Assembly (NCBI GenBank): GCA_029747015.1
Contig: JAKOGI010001936.1
Location: 72,664 to 136,663, forward strand
DNA length: 64,000 bases
Origin: Carnegiea gigantea
Taxonomy: Eukaryota > Streptophyta > Magnoliopsida > Caryophyllales > Cactaceae
Direction: 5' to 3'
Made by a program: the position numbers and the translations under genes. The notes beneath the pieces are model-generated. The model had not been told where the DNA came from. It did not search any database and was given only the letters and a program-made list of their open reading frames with translations. Below, piece by piece: positions 45,171-57,657 of the stretch. Position 1 is the stretch's first letter. Each line of letters starts with the position of its first letter.

Positions 45171-48100
45171 CAAATACTACTGTCTTATATCAGATCCATG
45201 GTTACCAGGAACATAGGATCAAGGATCACGGAATGCAGTATAAAACCATGATGCTATCAGGCCCTTCAATATAAATAAAGGTACATTTTTAGAGAATTTA
45301 GGAACTCTTTATACAAAATAGGAGAAGAAATACATTAAAACAGTGGCACATAAGAGCACATCTTTATGGTCCGTTAGAAGGGTTAAAAAGTATATATACA
45401 TGCGACTGTTTTTTATCCCTTATTTCACCATCACTTGGTTAAACTTAACCCTCAATTCTGTATGCAGAAACGATAAGGGGAATTATCAGGGCCAAATAAA
45501 TTTCCATGGAAAACGTTTGCATGAAGACAAATCTTGGTTACGTCCGATAGTATGCAATTACGCAGAAAGTGAGAGAGCCCAACGAGAAGAGAATAATTAC
45601 GGGTAGACAAGTTTCCTTGAAAATGCCCAGCTATGCCCAGCTTGACTTTTCAATAAAAACATCATGCTCATTTGGAAAAGGGAAAAAAGACATCAAGAAA
45701 AACAAAAAAGAAAAAGGCAAATAAAGCATAAGGACAGCACTAGATTCCCCACTTACTGCCCTTTCCAATGCAAGATTTCTGGACTAGTTCAACCCATTAC
45801 TCTTTCTCTTCATTACATGATAAATTAAAGGTCACCTTTCTTTTAAAATAACCTTTAAAAAAAAAACCCACCATTGCCTTTCAAGTTACAAGGGCTTTTA
45901 GCTCTAAACCTAGTCCTGAACACGGGAAAAAATTCTCCTTTCTACTCATCATGTGCCCACAACTTTTTTGTATGAACTTATATAGAATAGAATATCGTGC
46001 CCCTCAATACATAAATCTATCCTTCATGGAAAAATCAACACTGTATTATTCAATGTAACTGAGAACACTAAAATTAACCATGATCTATGTCCCTATTTCA
46101 AACAATATATCGCACGATGGTTCTAATTTGAAACATTTAACCTAGACTAACTGAAGAAGTCCTGGGAATATCGAATAGTGTTTCATATTATAGTGCCATA
46201 TCAACTAAAAGAACATGATCCTAGTAACTAAGGTATTATTGGTTTGATATTTAAAAAAAATATAAATAAAAAAATGAATGTACGTTTCAAATGCCTTTGT
46301 TTGACTTAGGTTGTCAATCAATATTTAATTTGCAAAAAAATTCATCTCTACCACACCTGCTTTTAGTCAAGAATTTTCTACAAAATAGGACCTCGAAATA
46401 GCTAGACAACTGAGGAACCTACTTTCATAAAGACAAACCCAAAAAACAGATCTGTGTGTGCTACTGTACAATCACAAAATCAATACTTTCAACTTTTTGA
46501 CTAGGCACATCGTGCATGAAAAAGAAGTTACTTACCAGCATTCAGGTCAGAAAGTATCGCTCGTTCTTCCCCTCTACATTACCCTGCATCCAGGCAAAAC
46601 CCAGAAAGTGTCAAATAGTTGCACATTAACTTGACGTGAGCATTTCAGACATTTTTACCCCCCCCCCTTCAAAAAAAAGAAACAAAACTGCATTTTGGAT
46701 TTAGTTGAACGCGGAGACACCCCGCTGGCCAGTGGCCACTGCTATAAACTTTGCATTGATATATAAATCATGAATTAGGCCTTTTACCAATGAAGATTAC
46801 AATTCTGCTTTCTAAGCATAAAAAAAGCACATCTGTATACCGATAGCGTACACTATGCAACTTGAATGCACACAGAGAAGCACATTAATCGAGTATTCAG
46901 ATTACCATAGAGAAGCTGCAGATAAAAACAGAACAGTTTGATAAGGTTCAAGTGCATTTACACTTTAAAAACTAATTTTCAAACTGGTAAGCCTCTTGAT
47001 CCAATATACGACATGATATGCAATTATTTACAGCACTTACAGCAGATTTGCAAGTAAACTCCAAATAAAATAAAGCATCAACTTTTCCCAAAGCCACAGA
47101 TTACACAACATGGTCTAAGTTCCTTTAGAATTACAAAATCAAAAACATGTTTTTGCTTTAATTTGTCTGGTATTGGCAGACAGATTCTTTCTTAATAGTT
47201 CATTTCATTTCCCAAGAGAGCTGTTCCACAGAATAAGCATCTATCTTCCCAAAAGCCACACCAATTACCAATAGCCATTCAATCAAAAGCTTGTTACTTT
47301 CACTCACCCATCAGTGAAAGATTTTATTCTTCTTAAAGGAACTAAGATGATCTCTGTACGATACGCAGTTTATTCGAAAAGAAATTGGGTATTACTTAGG
47401 TTTCTTATGTACAGGTAGGAGGGAGACTAACACCTCACTGATCTCAGCATATATAAGATACATATAGTGAGTTCAAACGTCTTCCGATACCAATCGGAAC
47501 TAATTATGTTACATGAAGTATAGTTTCTCATTGCAATTAAAAATCGTCAACACTAGGAATACTTGGAAAAAGCACATGAGCCATATATGTTCTAAAGAGC
47601 ACATCTTTCCACATCAATTTCAACATAATTCAGATTAAACTCATTTTTTCATATTTCGTAGATTTCTTTAGTTTTACAAGCATATCCAAAAACATAAGAA
47701 GCCACACCCAACAACAATTTGTAATGGGTGTACCCTAAGTTATTCATATAATAGGGTGGCTTTTGATAGAGTTTTTAGGTGGAAGTGCTACTATAGAATA
47801 ATACACTTTGACTGATTATGTTTTCCAAACATTTTTGTATTGCATTTATTAGTGACATGTTTATGTCTTCGTGTCACATCATGTTTGGGAAGATAACATT
47901 GCAAAGAAAATCTAAGCTGGCCAGATTAGCTTATTAAAAATTTAAAGTTAAACCAGAGCACCAAACTTAGAGGGCATGTTTAGTATGAGTATACTCGATG
48001 AGAAAGTAGCAGATTTGATTAGCAGAAAGCAGATTTAAGTAGGTTGGAATAAATTGAAGCATATTTGATTAATAATTAACAAAGTTGAGTAAATTACAGC

Positions 48101-48280
48101 ATGTTAGAAAAAATTAAAATAGATAATAAATTCAATATACGCATAACAGGATTGAGCCACTAAAAATGGACATAGATGCACAGCTTGAAAAGAGTTGGAG
48201 CGGACACTCACAGTACTTGAGATTGTGGGCCACTGCTGAGTTCCCATGGAGTTCGCCTCCCCTTCATATTTTAACACATT
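45171..48280. other. Low-copy-looking DNA upstream of PSK, no gene recognised
   Basis: A minus-strand exon-like stretch near 46536-46573 is bounded by donor-like GTAAGTAAC and an AG, but is too short to assign. A poly(C) tract lies at 46660-46668. The 45343-45606 + frame matches no known family. No repeat boundaries were found. Confidence 0.45.
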
Positions 48281-48293
48281 CGACATGGAAACC

Positions 48294-48307
48294 CTGACAC
48301 GTGTCAG
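48294..48307. promoter_or_regulatory. Perfect 14-bp palindrome with CACGTG (G-box/ABRE core)
   Basis: CTGACACGTGTCAG is its own reverse complement and holds the CACGTG core bound by bZIP and bHLH factors in plants. It lies ~750 bp upstream of the PSK start codon. Function is inferred from the motif alone. Confidence 0.45.
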
Positions 48308-48829
48308 AGATTGTATGGCAAAACATGTGATCATTGAGAACAGCTGTCAGCAATGTCCAAAAGGTTGACTTATTGACACTGTCATCAAACAACATTTATT
48401 TTTGTAGCTTTTGGATTTTGTCCGGACCACCCGTAGGGGTGGAAAACTTGAGCTTCCCAACTCACTTCTCCCCCACATGCTAGACGTAGCAAGACTGAAA
48501 TCATACTTTATTATCCAATGAAACTGTATTATTCAAAATGTGCCTAATTGACATTAAACGTGTTTTCTTAACTAGTTTATTGAAAGGGAGAAAAAAAAAA
48601 AAACGCAACCATAACTAAAATTAAAATGACTAAAACATAACAGGCGTCCAGTCTATCTACCCAAATACTTGCTCAGTCAGTAGTTATAGATAGATCTGAA
48701 ATTACCACTGGTTACAACCCGTCTAGCAATTCTAAACACAACCGCCAACAAAAAGGGAAAGGAGAAGAAAAACAGTGTATGATATATATATCACATGATC
48801 ACCTATGATATACATTAACAAGATGGTGC

Positions 48830-48840
48830 GTGGGGCCCAC
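48830..48840 (+). promoter_or_regulatory. TCP-type site in the PSK promoter (GTGGGGCCCAC)
   Basis: The palindromic GTGGGGCCCAC contains GTGGGNCC, the consensus bound by TCP growth regulators. It lies about 70 bp upstream of the TATA-like box, where TCP sites are commonly found. Binding is an inference. Confidence 0.5.
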
Positions 48841-48901
48841 GCTTTGGGGAATGGAATCGCTTTCTTTGAGGACATACATGTGACTACTTAGATGTAGTAT
48901 G

Positions 48902-48909
48902 TATTTAAA
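48902..48909 (+). promoter_or_regulatory. TATA-like box of the PSK gene
   Basis: TATTTAAA lies ~145 bp upstream of the start codon. A pyrimidine-rich leader (CCTCTCTCCCTCCCTCTCTC style, about 48990-49016) follows, which fits a 5' untranslated region of about 110-120 nt. Confidence 0.55.
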
Positions 48910-49053
48910 TGCAGCATGTCCCCCCTCCTCTTTTGCCACCTCCAACTTCCAACTCTTTTTTCATTTTGCTCAACACAAGAACTCCCCAGTCCCTCTCTCC
49001 CTCCCTCTCTCTTTCTTAAATACAGACGCAGCACAAGGCAAAGAATCAACCCT

Positions 49054-49467
49054 ATGAAGCACAAATTTCATTCATTATCCCTGTTGCTTTTCCTGCTATA
49101 TCTCATAGCTTTTTCGAGAACATCAGCACGTTCACTGGCTACCAAACAAGGAACAAATGATGAACAGCATAATCAAGTCCTAAAGGGTGTGTCTCTTTCA
49201 AAATCAGAAGAAAATGAAGACACAGATGTAAGCCCATTCAGAAAGAAATAAACTTCTTTCATTTTTTGTGTAGATATAGCTAGTCCGTATTCAAATATTA
49301 CTATTATCATCATCAGATGGATTAACATAAGATAATTTGTTTGGAACTGATTTCAGCAGCTGATGGGATTAGAGATTTGCGACAATGGAGATGAAGAATG
49401 CCTAAAGAGAAGGCTACTTTCAGAAGCTCACTTGGACTACATTTACACCCAGCATCAGAACCCATGA
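49054..49467 (+). CDS. PSK: Phytosulfokine precursor (PSK), two exons
   Basis: Exon 1 is 49054-49227 (58 codons), the intron 49228-49356 (129 bp, GTAAGC...TTTCAG, phase 0) and exon 2 49357-49467; the product is 94 residues. Residues 1 to about 26 form a signal peptide ([20 protein letters not shown]). A variable hydrophilic middle follows, then the family block [12 protein letters not shown] and the C-terminal [17 protein letters not shown] is the PSK pentapeptide, preceded by the Asp that family members share. In known plants the precursor enters the secretory path, both tyrosines are sulfated by TPST, subtilases trim it, and the peptide acts through PSKR receptor kinases in growth and defence. 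Length, exon structure and motif order match the family. The upstream ATG at 48916 lies in the leader and is in frame, but it would bury the signal peptide, so 49054 is preferred. Confidence 0.96.
49350..49361 (+). other. NAGNAG tandem splice acceptor of PSK exon 2
   Basis: The intron ends TTTCAGCAG|CTG. Either AG can be used in frame, which adds or drops one glutamine before LMGLE. NAGNAG acceptors often yield both isoforms; use of both here is inferred. Confidence 0.6.
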
Positions 49468-49690
49468 TGGTCTACTTCATCGAGTGTAATACCTAATTCA
49501 ATATCTTTGATAAATACTTTGATTAGAACAAATTAAAGTAGCAGCTCGAAACCTTTAACCTGTGCGCTATATAGGAATGTTCAGGTTGAGGGTTTCAAAA
49601 GTTATCCTCCTTATTGTTAGAAAAAAGCAGGGAGGATCTTTTTTTTGGGAATCAATGTATAATACAGTGATGTTATCATCAAAAGTCTAA
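49468..49690 (+). other. Probable PSK 3' untranslated region
   Basis: Noncoding AT-rich sequence after the stop, with AATTAAAG at about 49532 and AATGTATAATACAG near 49654-49668, which are usable plant poly(A) signals. The exact end cannot be read from sequence. Confidence 0.5.
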
Positions 49691-52600
49691 GTAGCTGCTT
49701 CACTGTCCTTTGCACTGTCACTACTTTACACTAAACTCGCAGTCTAGGCTTCTGAAAACCATGGAATCAACCACATAAAACGGGCTCCACTTATGACAGG
49801 GCAATAGGACCAAGAGGCGGCAGGAGACCAGAATTTGTAATACTTGGACGACTGATCTCACCCAAGTCCTATCCTATACCTGCCTTAGCCACTAATACTC
49901 CAACATGAATGTGGAACACCAAAATACATACTCGTATTAGATGTTTGTCATCAAGTGGGACCGTGGGAGTGTTTGAGAACCATCTCAACCAAAAACTTAA
50001 GCTGATGGTTGAAGGCTCAGAAATATGTTTGAACTCTACCACGTTCCCTCACGTGAATGCCCTTTAGGCTTGAAGCGTGATAACACATCTTACAATTGCG
50101 AAATCCATTAGACTCTTGGCCAAAGCATCTTTACCAGTAAACACGTCACGGATCTTAACCTGGTGCAATGAATTCAGCCTAATTTGTGTTTCAAATTCCT
50201 TAAGCTTGCTAATACAAACCATGGGGATAACAAACATTCCTGATAACTACGCATAGAGAAGCTACTATAATTTTTGCATACTTCCACGTTTTATTTGATA
50301 GTATCTTTGGGTATATCCGTATATGTACATAATGATAAATAGTGTAAGAAAGGCATCTCGAACTTCTGAAAATTGAAGAAAGGGGAAATAAGTGCAATTG
50401 AAAGATGGAAAGAAAGGAACACAGCAGGAGCAGAAAAGGGCTGTGAAAACGCGGTCTCAGGGAACAAATATTTGTTAAGAAAGCCACGCAGAAACACTTA
50501 CATCATCATGGTAGGTGAGCTTTAAAAGTAGAATTTAATGAAGTCAACTGAAGGCACAGTTGGGAATTTATCATCGGTCAATTTAATGATGGATAGGAAT
50601 TCACTATATTTAGTACATTGGTCGCCTTTTATTATTAGAAATTTAAGCTCTGGCACACAAGTTAGATTCCCCAGAATCAACATAGGTCACCAAAAGATCA
50701 AATCCTTGTCTGCTTTAGAAACTAGCATCCCATTCTCAAATTGCCACCACCAGACCATTCGCTCTAGACAGTTATGCATTCAATCTAACTCCAAACCAGC
50801 TACTAGAAACACTCGTTACAGGACAATACCCAAAAGCCTACATTAAGCAGCACAAATGCATACACTCATATTTGCAGGACATCATGTGTGGCACAGAAAG
50901 CAGGGGAAAAATGTAAAAGAAACTAATCAACTCATGTGGGAGAGGATGGCGAGGAACTATAATGAAGAATAATCAAGATCTTGTGGGGCAATCAAACATA
51001 ATTTTTCTTTAAAATATGATGAGAAGAAGAATATACAAGAGATGCAAATATACTGTGAACAAAGTTAGCATACTAGACCAAAAGTGAGAGAATTAAATCA
51101 TACTGTGAACAAAGTTAAAGAAAAATAGAGGACAAAATGCCGCAGTCAATGAATTTTACTAAGTCAAGACATAAGTGGTGGGTAAAAAACCACAGTAAAA
51201 CAAAGACTGCGCTGCTGAGCTGGGGAAACAAAGGTGGGGTTAAGCAGCAGATTTTTTCCAATTAGAGGGAATCAAATTGTTTTTCTTTATTCTGTTCGGA
51301 TTGATGGGTGGAAAATGAGAGGAAAACCCAGTTTCTTCCCCATGTCTGCCGTATAATGAGAAGGAAAGAAAAGGAAACAGAGAACCAAAAATTTTCCCCC
51401 CTCCAAAATTGTACCAAAGTAAAGAGGAAATAAAATGTGGACATTGGGGGTGGGAGAGGGGGGTGGGGGGGCTCCTCTATTTTTCTTCCCTTGTCAGTTT
51501 TATTTGCTCATCCAAAAATAGAGGGACTTTTTTTTAAAAAAAAATAATATCTATTCCTCTCTTTTTCCACCATTTCTCCATCCAAATGCTCTGTACATAA
51601 ACAGCTAGAATTCACTTACAGGAAAATTGACTGTTCTCTTTTGTTCTGGCAAAGCTCACCCACACTACCAGACCATTTAAGTTGTGATGAAACATGCATC
51701 TTGCAGAACGTCAGTTTACCTGCAGCCTGAAAATTCAACAAGTTGAAGCCACCCAAGTTGCTACAAAGTTAGACATACTAACAGTAACATGTAACAAACA
51801 GGAAACAAATGACATGGAATTCACAAGTAAAACACCACAAGCTGATGCAAAGGCTTATCCCTTAATGACCATAGTCAGGACCTTAATGACCATAGTTAGG
51901 AATCAGAACTCGTTGTCATCCAAATATTTCCTGTTAAAGCAGATCAGCCAACGTATCTTGTTTTTTAACTTCTGACGTGCCTTGTCTTTAAAAAGCAAGT
52001 TATGCAATTAGACAGAAAGCACTGCAAAGAAAGTGACCAAAAGAACGCATTGCATATAGACAGAATTACAGAAATAAGAAGGCTATAGATCTCTGAATTT
52101 CCTCCCAATGCATCATTGCACATGCTACGCTTGGAAAAATGAAACTATACATATAAACCGAAAAATGTGTTGTTGAAGCGAAGAAGGATGAGAAAGATGA
52201 CCTAAAGCCAAAGTAAGTTGTCGGGTCCAAATCACTGCTGACATGACCTTGTAGCAATCCATCCCATATCAAATAATTCGGGGGAAAAAAATAACACTTT
52301 CATAAGTGGGAAGGTAAGGCAACCACATAATAAGTGCTTTCCTTTCTGAAAACCCAAATGAGAACAGCACACTTTGAAGAACCAGTCCTTGGGACCGAAA
52401 GAATGGGGTCTTTGATTCTTTGGATCAAGGTAAGAACATTGGTCTCTAAGCTAGCTTCTCAGGCTAATAATCTCTCTGACCACTGGACCGAATAGGTTGA
52501 GACATTATAGAAATTGCAGCCAACTTCTTGACAAATACAAGCTAGGAAAGAACAAAATAGAAAACAATACGAAAGTTTTGGGGATGGAAGCCCATAGTTA

Positions 52601-55600
52601 AGATTCCTTTTCCAAAGTTTGACGAATACCAGTGCATAAACCAGAACGGCTGACAATTTTTTTTTTTAGAAAAAAAAAAAAACTGATGCAACAATCACCT
52701 TTTTTCCCTTTTGGCTTTTTTTTTGGGGGGGGGGGGGGGGAGGAGCGACCAAAGTGGCTGTTAGTTTTGATAACAACCAAGCTAAACGGAAGTTAGAAAA
52801 TAACATATATCGAAAGGACTGTCGAATTCTGCATCTGGTTTCTTGAATAGAAATGGCATTCCAACATTCTATGATTTACACAGGAGATGAATACAGATCA
52901 ATTATCCTTCCATCCAAGAAAACAGGATATAAAGTGAAGGGGATTGCTCCCTGTACTATCCCCTTAACTAAACCCGTTTTCTTTTCAAAACTAATTTCAC
53001 GATTTATCTCGATCAGGTTACTCTAAATGACAGTATACTGTTCATTTGGACCTTATACTGAAAAGCGACGATAACCTCAATGGAATACTTCCAAACATCA
53101 TTCGCCTAGGGGCCTGACAAATGGGTGACTTCTTTAGCCCATGCACACCCTATCCTAATCATGTAATGCAAAAAATCAAAGTGGGTCCAGTAATTTGATT
53201 CCTTCCATAATGTTGAAGTGATGTTTTTCCTTTAAATTTCAGAATTACAATGCAGCAGAAAAAGTAGGCACAAGACAATATGAGTCATTGTTGAATGAAC
53301 TGCGGATGGCTAACTGACACGCAAGACAAAGAAGAAGTTCCAGTCAAGCTTGCCTAACAATTTTCTTGAGCAATAGTCAGTCTCTAGCATAAAGGCACAA
53401 AGGGACGAGAATATTATCATGATTAAGCAAACAAGAAGCATGGCCTACCTTTTCATTTAGGACCCAGTAAAGTTGATAGGTACGCAAAACATCAATACCG
53501 CTGCTGCTGCTTTTCCAAGCAGACCCTATGCTTCAAGCATCACCAGGACTGTAGTGAGTTTGCCATATAACTGAACGTATGAGTCACTTAGAGGTGAATA
53601 TAAGGGATGATTCAAACTAGAAACCACAGATTTGTTTTCCCCTTTCCTTTTGGGAGTTCAACTTGTTGTGAAAAAGACTTCTAGCGAATCAACACCTTGA
53701 TCAGAAAGGCTAAATATCGTCCCCAAAAGAAAAAGCTATTACTTCAATCACTGTTATCTAAGGGATAGAGTCGAAAGGCTAAGTAAAGGTTAAAGGCTCT
53801 GCAGTAAGTTTAAGGGAATAATGTTGTCACTGTCTGCATGAACATGTGAGAGGGATTTAGCTACAGATCAATATTGGTGACCGTTAGACATCGATCTTTT
53901 TATCATCCAACAATGACGAAGTTGAGAAGCATGAAAAAGTTTTCACCGTACAATTTAACTTTCTGCCTTTCCAATGAAGAACATGCAAAACAAAGTGCAC
54001 AGATCAAGCCAGCTTCAGCGTAGAAGTCAATTTAGATGATAAAACTATGAATATAGCAGGAGATTATAGAAATGCAACTCTGCAGTATAGTTTATCGGGC
54101 AGGAAAGAAAGGAAGTTGCTATGTTGTAGAGACTATCACAAGGAGTCAACTTGCAAATAGAAAAGACATGTTATTTTTTTGCACCAGTCAGCATATACTG
54201 TTTAAGGCAGGAATCCCACATGAGTATGCTGCTTGCATATAGCAAATAAAAGTCCCATTGCAGGTCAGTAAGCTATACAGCATGATAACAGTATGATATC
54301 AGTAAGCTATAAAGCTCCAAAGCTTTAGCTCAAAAATAAAATATACAGCATAATTCAGTAAGCCAGCTCTCTCTCCAACAAGAGTCTAGAACTACATGGT
54401 CCAATTTTCGGTTATACATGCCATTTTAAGCATTGGGTGCTTAAAGTACTGTTGTAAACAGAAGAAGATTCTCTGCTCATCGGAAGTGATAAAAGCAGCA
54501 ATAATAGTAATTAGTATGCTAAAATAGCATAGGCCTACATAGGACCATCTCCAACTCATATCAGTCCAGCTCACTAATTGTACAAATTTATCTAACAATC
54601 CCTCTTGCAACTCCCGTGGTGTCCATATCACTATTTAGCTTTCAATAATATAAAATCTGTTCAGCATTGACCGTAACTAATGCATTAAGATGACCCAATC
54701 TTCCATTTCTAATATTGTAAAGAAACAGGTGCACATATCCTGGAGCTCCCCTTGTAACTTCAAACATCACCTGACAAAATTGCCAAATCCTAGAAGACAT
54801 AACTGTTGGCCACCTGAGTGAACAGTATTGATCATCTGAGTTTAGACATACATGCGTACGGATCTGGTCAGCATGCTTATTGCTGTAAAGATAATCAGCT
54901 TGATTAAAAACAAATGGAGGCTTTCTATTAGGGGTAGGCTTCCCTTATGACACAGCATTGTGGTAGCTTACCAGTATTCGAGCCCAGAGACACATCATTG
55001 CAGAGATTGCAACACAGCAGCGGGTGGAAACATAGGAAGTTGCTAACGAAGAAAATATGATATGATCACTCAAGCCTTTTGCATCTTTATAGTGATAAGG
55101 AAGAAATGCTGGATGTCTATGGCTCAGCTTGGCATGGGAGCAGATTATCAACACTTGAGACAGAATTAAAGGAGTTATAAATGGCTCACTTAGAATGGTA
55201 GCAAAGGGTCATGAGATAAAATTAACTGGGAGAGTCAGTAAGTCCAAATACTTTGAATTAGGTGAAAACATAAATATTTAAATAAAAGAAAAAGGACAAC
55301 ACTGAGTTCTGACCTCTGGACACATAAGCAACTGTCTCAAGGCGCAAATAGTTGTGATCACAGATTAGTTCTTTGCTAATCAACGTGTCCATGCACTTGC
55401 GCACACACAAGGAATTTCTTCACCCTTTTTTTTTTTTTTTTTGGGGGGGGGGGGGGAAGGGAGGGGGGGAGGGAACATAGGAAGACAGAATTCTGTCTCG
55501 CATTGCACAAAGAATGGAAGATTTAAACTTACAGAATACCAGGAGCTAATAGCTATAATTATTATCAGAAATCAGAAAAATATTGTTCCGCTAATCCACA

Positions 55601-55784
55601 CTTCTTTAGTTCATAAACATACAATGATATTATATATAAAAGTGATATCTGATTCATTGGACATTACGCTAGTAGCCTAGTACCATGTACTGTTTGAGAA
55701 AATGACAATCTGACAAGCATGCATTCAGCTTATTACACTGCCGCTTCAATGCTGAGCTGTTCTGTTATTTCTTTGATTAGAGTA
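49691..55784. other. Low-copy-looking DNA, no exon confirmed
   Basis: About 6 kb without a recognisable domain on either strand. Small frames (50209-50487 minus, 50538-50846 plus, 54392-54631 minus) match nothing known. T-to-G runs occur at 52715-52740 and 55424-55470. If the minus-strand first exon at 57.66 kb is real, much of this could be its introns. No transposon ends were found. Confidence 0.45.
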
Positions 55785-55792
55785 CATAGCAC
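55785..55792. repeat. 8-bp target-site duplication, left (CATAGCAC)
   Basis: CATAGCAC recurs exactly at 56278-56285, bounding the element between. Confidence 0.85.
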
Positions 55793-56277
55793 CATAGTTA
55801 CCGAATTCTCTCAACCCCCTAGCGTACCGAGAACTGATTCGCGCGAACTAGAACGCGATACTTTAGCATACCAATTCCCCAAATATGGCGAATTCAGCGA
55901 ACCCATCTCCTACCACAATGGTATTGCATATTTTCATGATCCATAGGCCAAATTTTGAAGAAAATGGAAGAATTGTTGAGGTTGCGATGAATGAGCAAAC
56001 TTTTTACAGAGCAAAACGAGAAGAAGAGAGAGAGTGAGAGAGAAAGAAATAAGGATTAATGTGGAAATGTTGCCCTACGTGGGGGGGAGGGGGAGAGAGA
56101 AGAGGGAGAACCCTTATTATTAAATTATTTTATGAGTCTCTATGATATGTGGAGTTTTGAATTGGAGGACTAGATGTACTAATAATGATCCTCATGTATC
56201 GGATTCTCCACTATGTGGCGAATTACGTACCCGAATCCATCCCCGTATCGGAGCGTCACACATTCCAGGCAACTATG
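55793..56277. mobile_element. Small non-autonomous hAT-type element (485 bp)
   Basis: The left end is CATAGTTACCGAATTC. The right end, inverted, is CATAGTTGCCTGGAA, a 10-bp terminal repeat with one change. The perfect 8-bp duplication CATAGCAC on both sides supports the hAT superfamily. The interior has CCGAATTC/GCGAATT words near both ends and a purine tract (GAGAGAGAGTGAGAG near 56020). There is no coding capacity. It is unrelated in sequence to the other hAT-type elements of the window. Confidence 0.85.
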
Positions 56278-56285
56278 CATAGCAC

Positions 56286-57657
56286 CTCATTTCTTTAGAC
56301 AAAGGAATGTTTTGATAGTTGATACCTGAGCCACAAACACTGCAGCGTAAATTGTTCACATAAGCGATGTCCAAGAACTAAGGATAAGAAACCAAGAAAG
56401 GTATTGACGCAGGCACGCAACCCATTAGCCATAATTCTCTCTTGTAGATTCTAGCATCATGAGCTAACCTTATAACCAAAATCTCACATGAACTGTCTTT
56501 AATGCACATAAGCTATATTGCCACAATGCTTGGAGATTTTAAGCCAAACTTATTGATTCCCAAACAGAACATCATTTCCACTGGCAGCCAAATTTTGCGA
56601 CATTAGCAAATTGAACTGGTCAAGAGGAAAGAAGAATTTGACTCCTAAGCCAGGACCTAGCTGGTCTTTTCCAACAGTAAGGGACTTCAATTTGAGTCCA
56701 AATTGGAATCAGAATATTCCGGCTTTCCCTGCCCATCCCCCCCCCCCCCCAAAATAAAGGAAGAATAAAACCTCAAATTTACTAGAAAATAGTCAACTAC
56801 AAATCTATTGATTTATAAAAAAATGCAATTAATAACAAGTGGTCCGTAATAGTTGGCTACAATGTCAACAAGAAATAATTTTGAAAATAAAGGTTCAAAG
56901 TCAGGATGGTCTCAATTGAAGAGAACCATTCCAAATATGCCCTCACGGCATCCATCATCAACGACCCGCAGTCTGATTTTACATTAAAGCAGTAAGAATC
57001 TAGTTGATACCGATATGTGTACTACTCAATGCACGCTAGTACAACCAGCCAACATGACCTGATATTAATTTAAAAATTTAGCTCTTACAACTTTTATGAT
57101 TTGCTATTTGTCATAAATTTAAAACGTCATAAAATCCAAGACATTGGCACAGGGAAGTAGTTTATCCCATTTCAATACAAAAATGATAACAGCACCGCCA
57201 CTGTGTCAAAAACGTAACGCTAGGAAAGGGGGGTTTAATCATTGTGAAATCAAATACTGAATTAGAAACGCTTTGAGTTTGTGCCTTACGAATCATGATG
57301 GGCGACTTTCGATGAAAGCGAAACTTTCAAAAATTAATTCATTGCATCACCGATGTAATTCTTCGGCGTCCGTTTGCAGGCAAAAGCAGAGTGAATAATG
57401 GTTGAATCACATTGGCAAACAGCATACAATGAAGGTCGCAAATGTTGTCGAAGTGACGACGCACACATGATTTCAAAAACGATACCTAGTTCACCGCCTT
57501 GGTTTGATGAATAGAACCAGATTTTGACCCCATAACTGAGCAATTTCGATCACATATAACAGAGTAAAATAAAACATTGCTCTTTCCTTCTCTGTACATT
57601 GGGGCTAGGGTTCAAAAAAAAGCAGCAAAAGCGAGCAGATAGAAATAGAGTATGTAC
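56286..57657. other. DNA left of the putative minus-strand first exon
   Basis: Could be intron 1 of a minus-strand gene. A minus-strand frame at 57334-57543 has more CpG than its surroundings but matches no family. A poly(C) run lies at 56737-56750. No repeat ends recognised. Confidence 0.4.

Noticed and set aside
46536..46573. Minus-strand micro-exon reading GEERAILSDLNA before a GTAAGT donor
   Set aside because: At 37-38 nt with a weak acceptor and no neighbouring exons it cannot be supported as a gene feature.
48916..49251. A 111-codon reading of the PSK region from an upstream ATG, running past the exon 1 donor
   Set aside because: The upstream ATG would add 46 leader-derived residues before the signal peptide, and reading through GTAAGC loses the YIYTQ exon. 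The spliced form from 49054 matches the family.
54392..54631. 79-codon minus-strand frame with hydrophobic segment
   Set aside because: No splice context or family match; typical of chance frames in AT-rich DNA.
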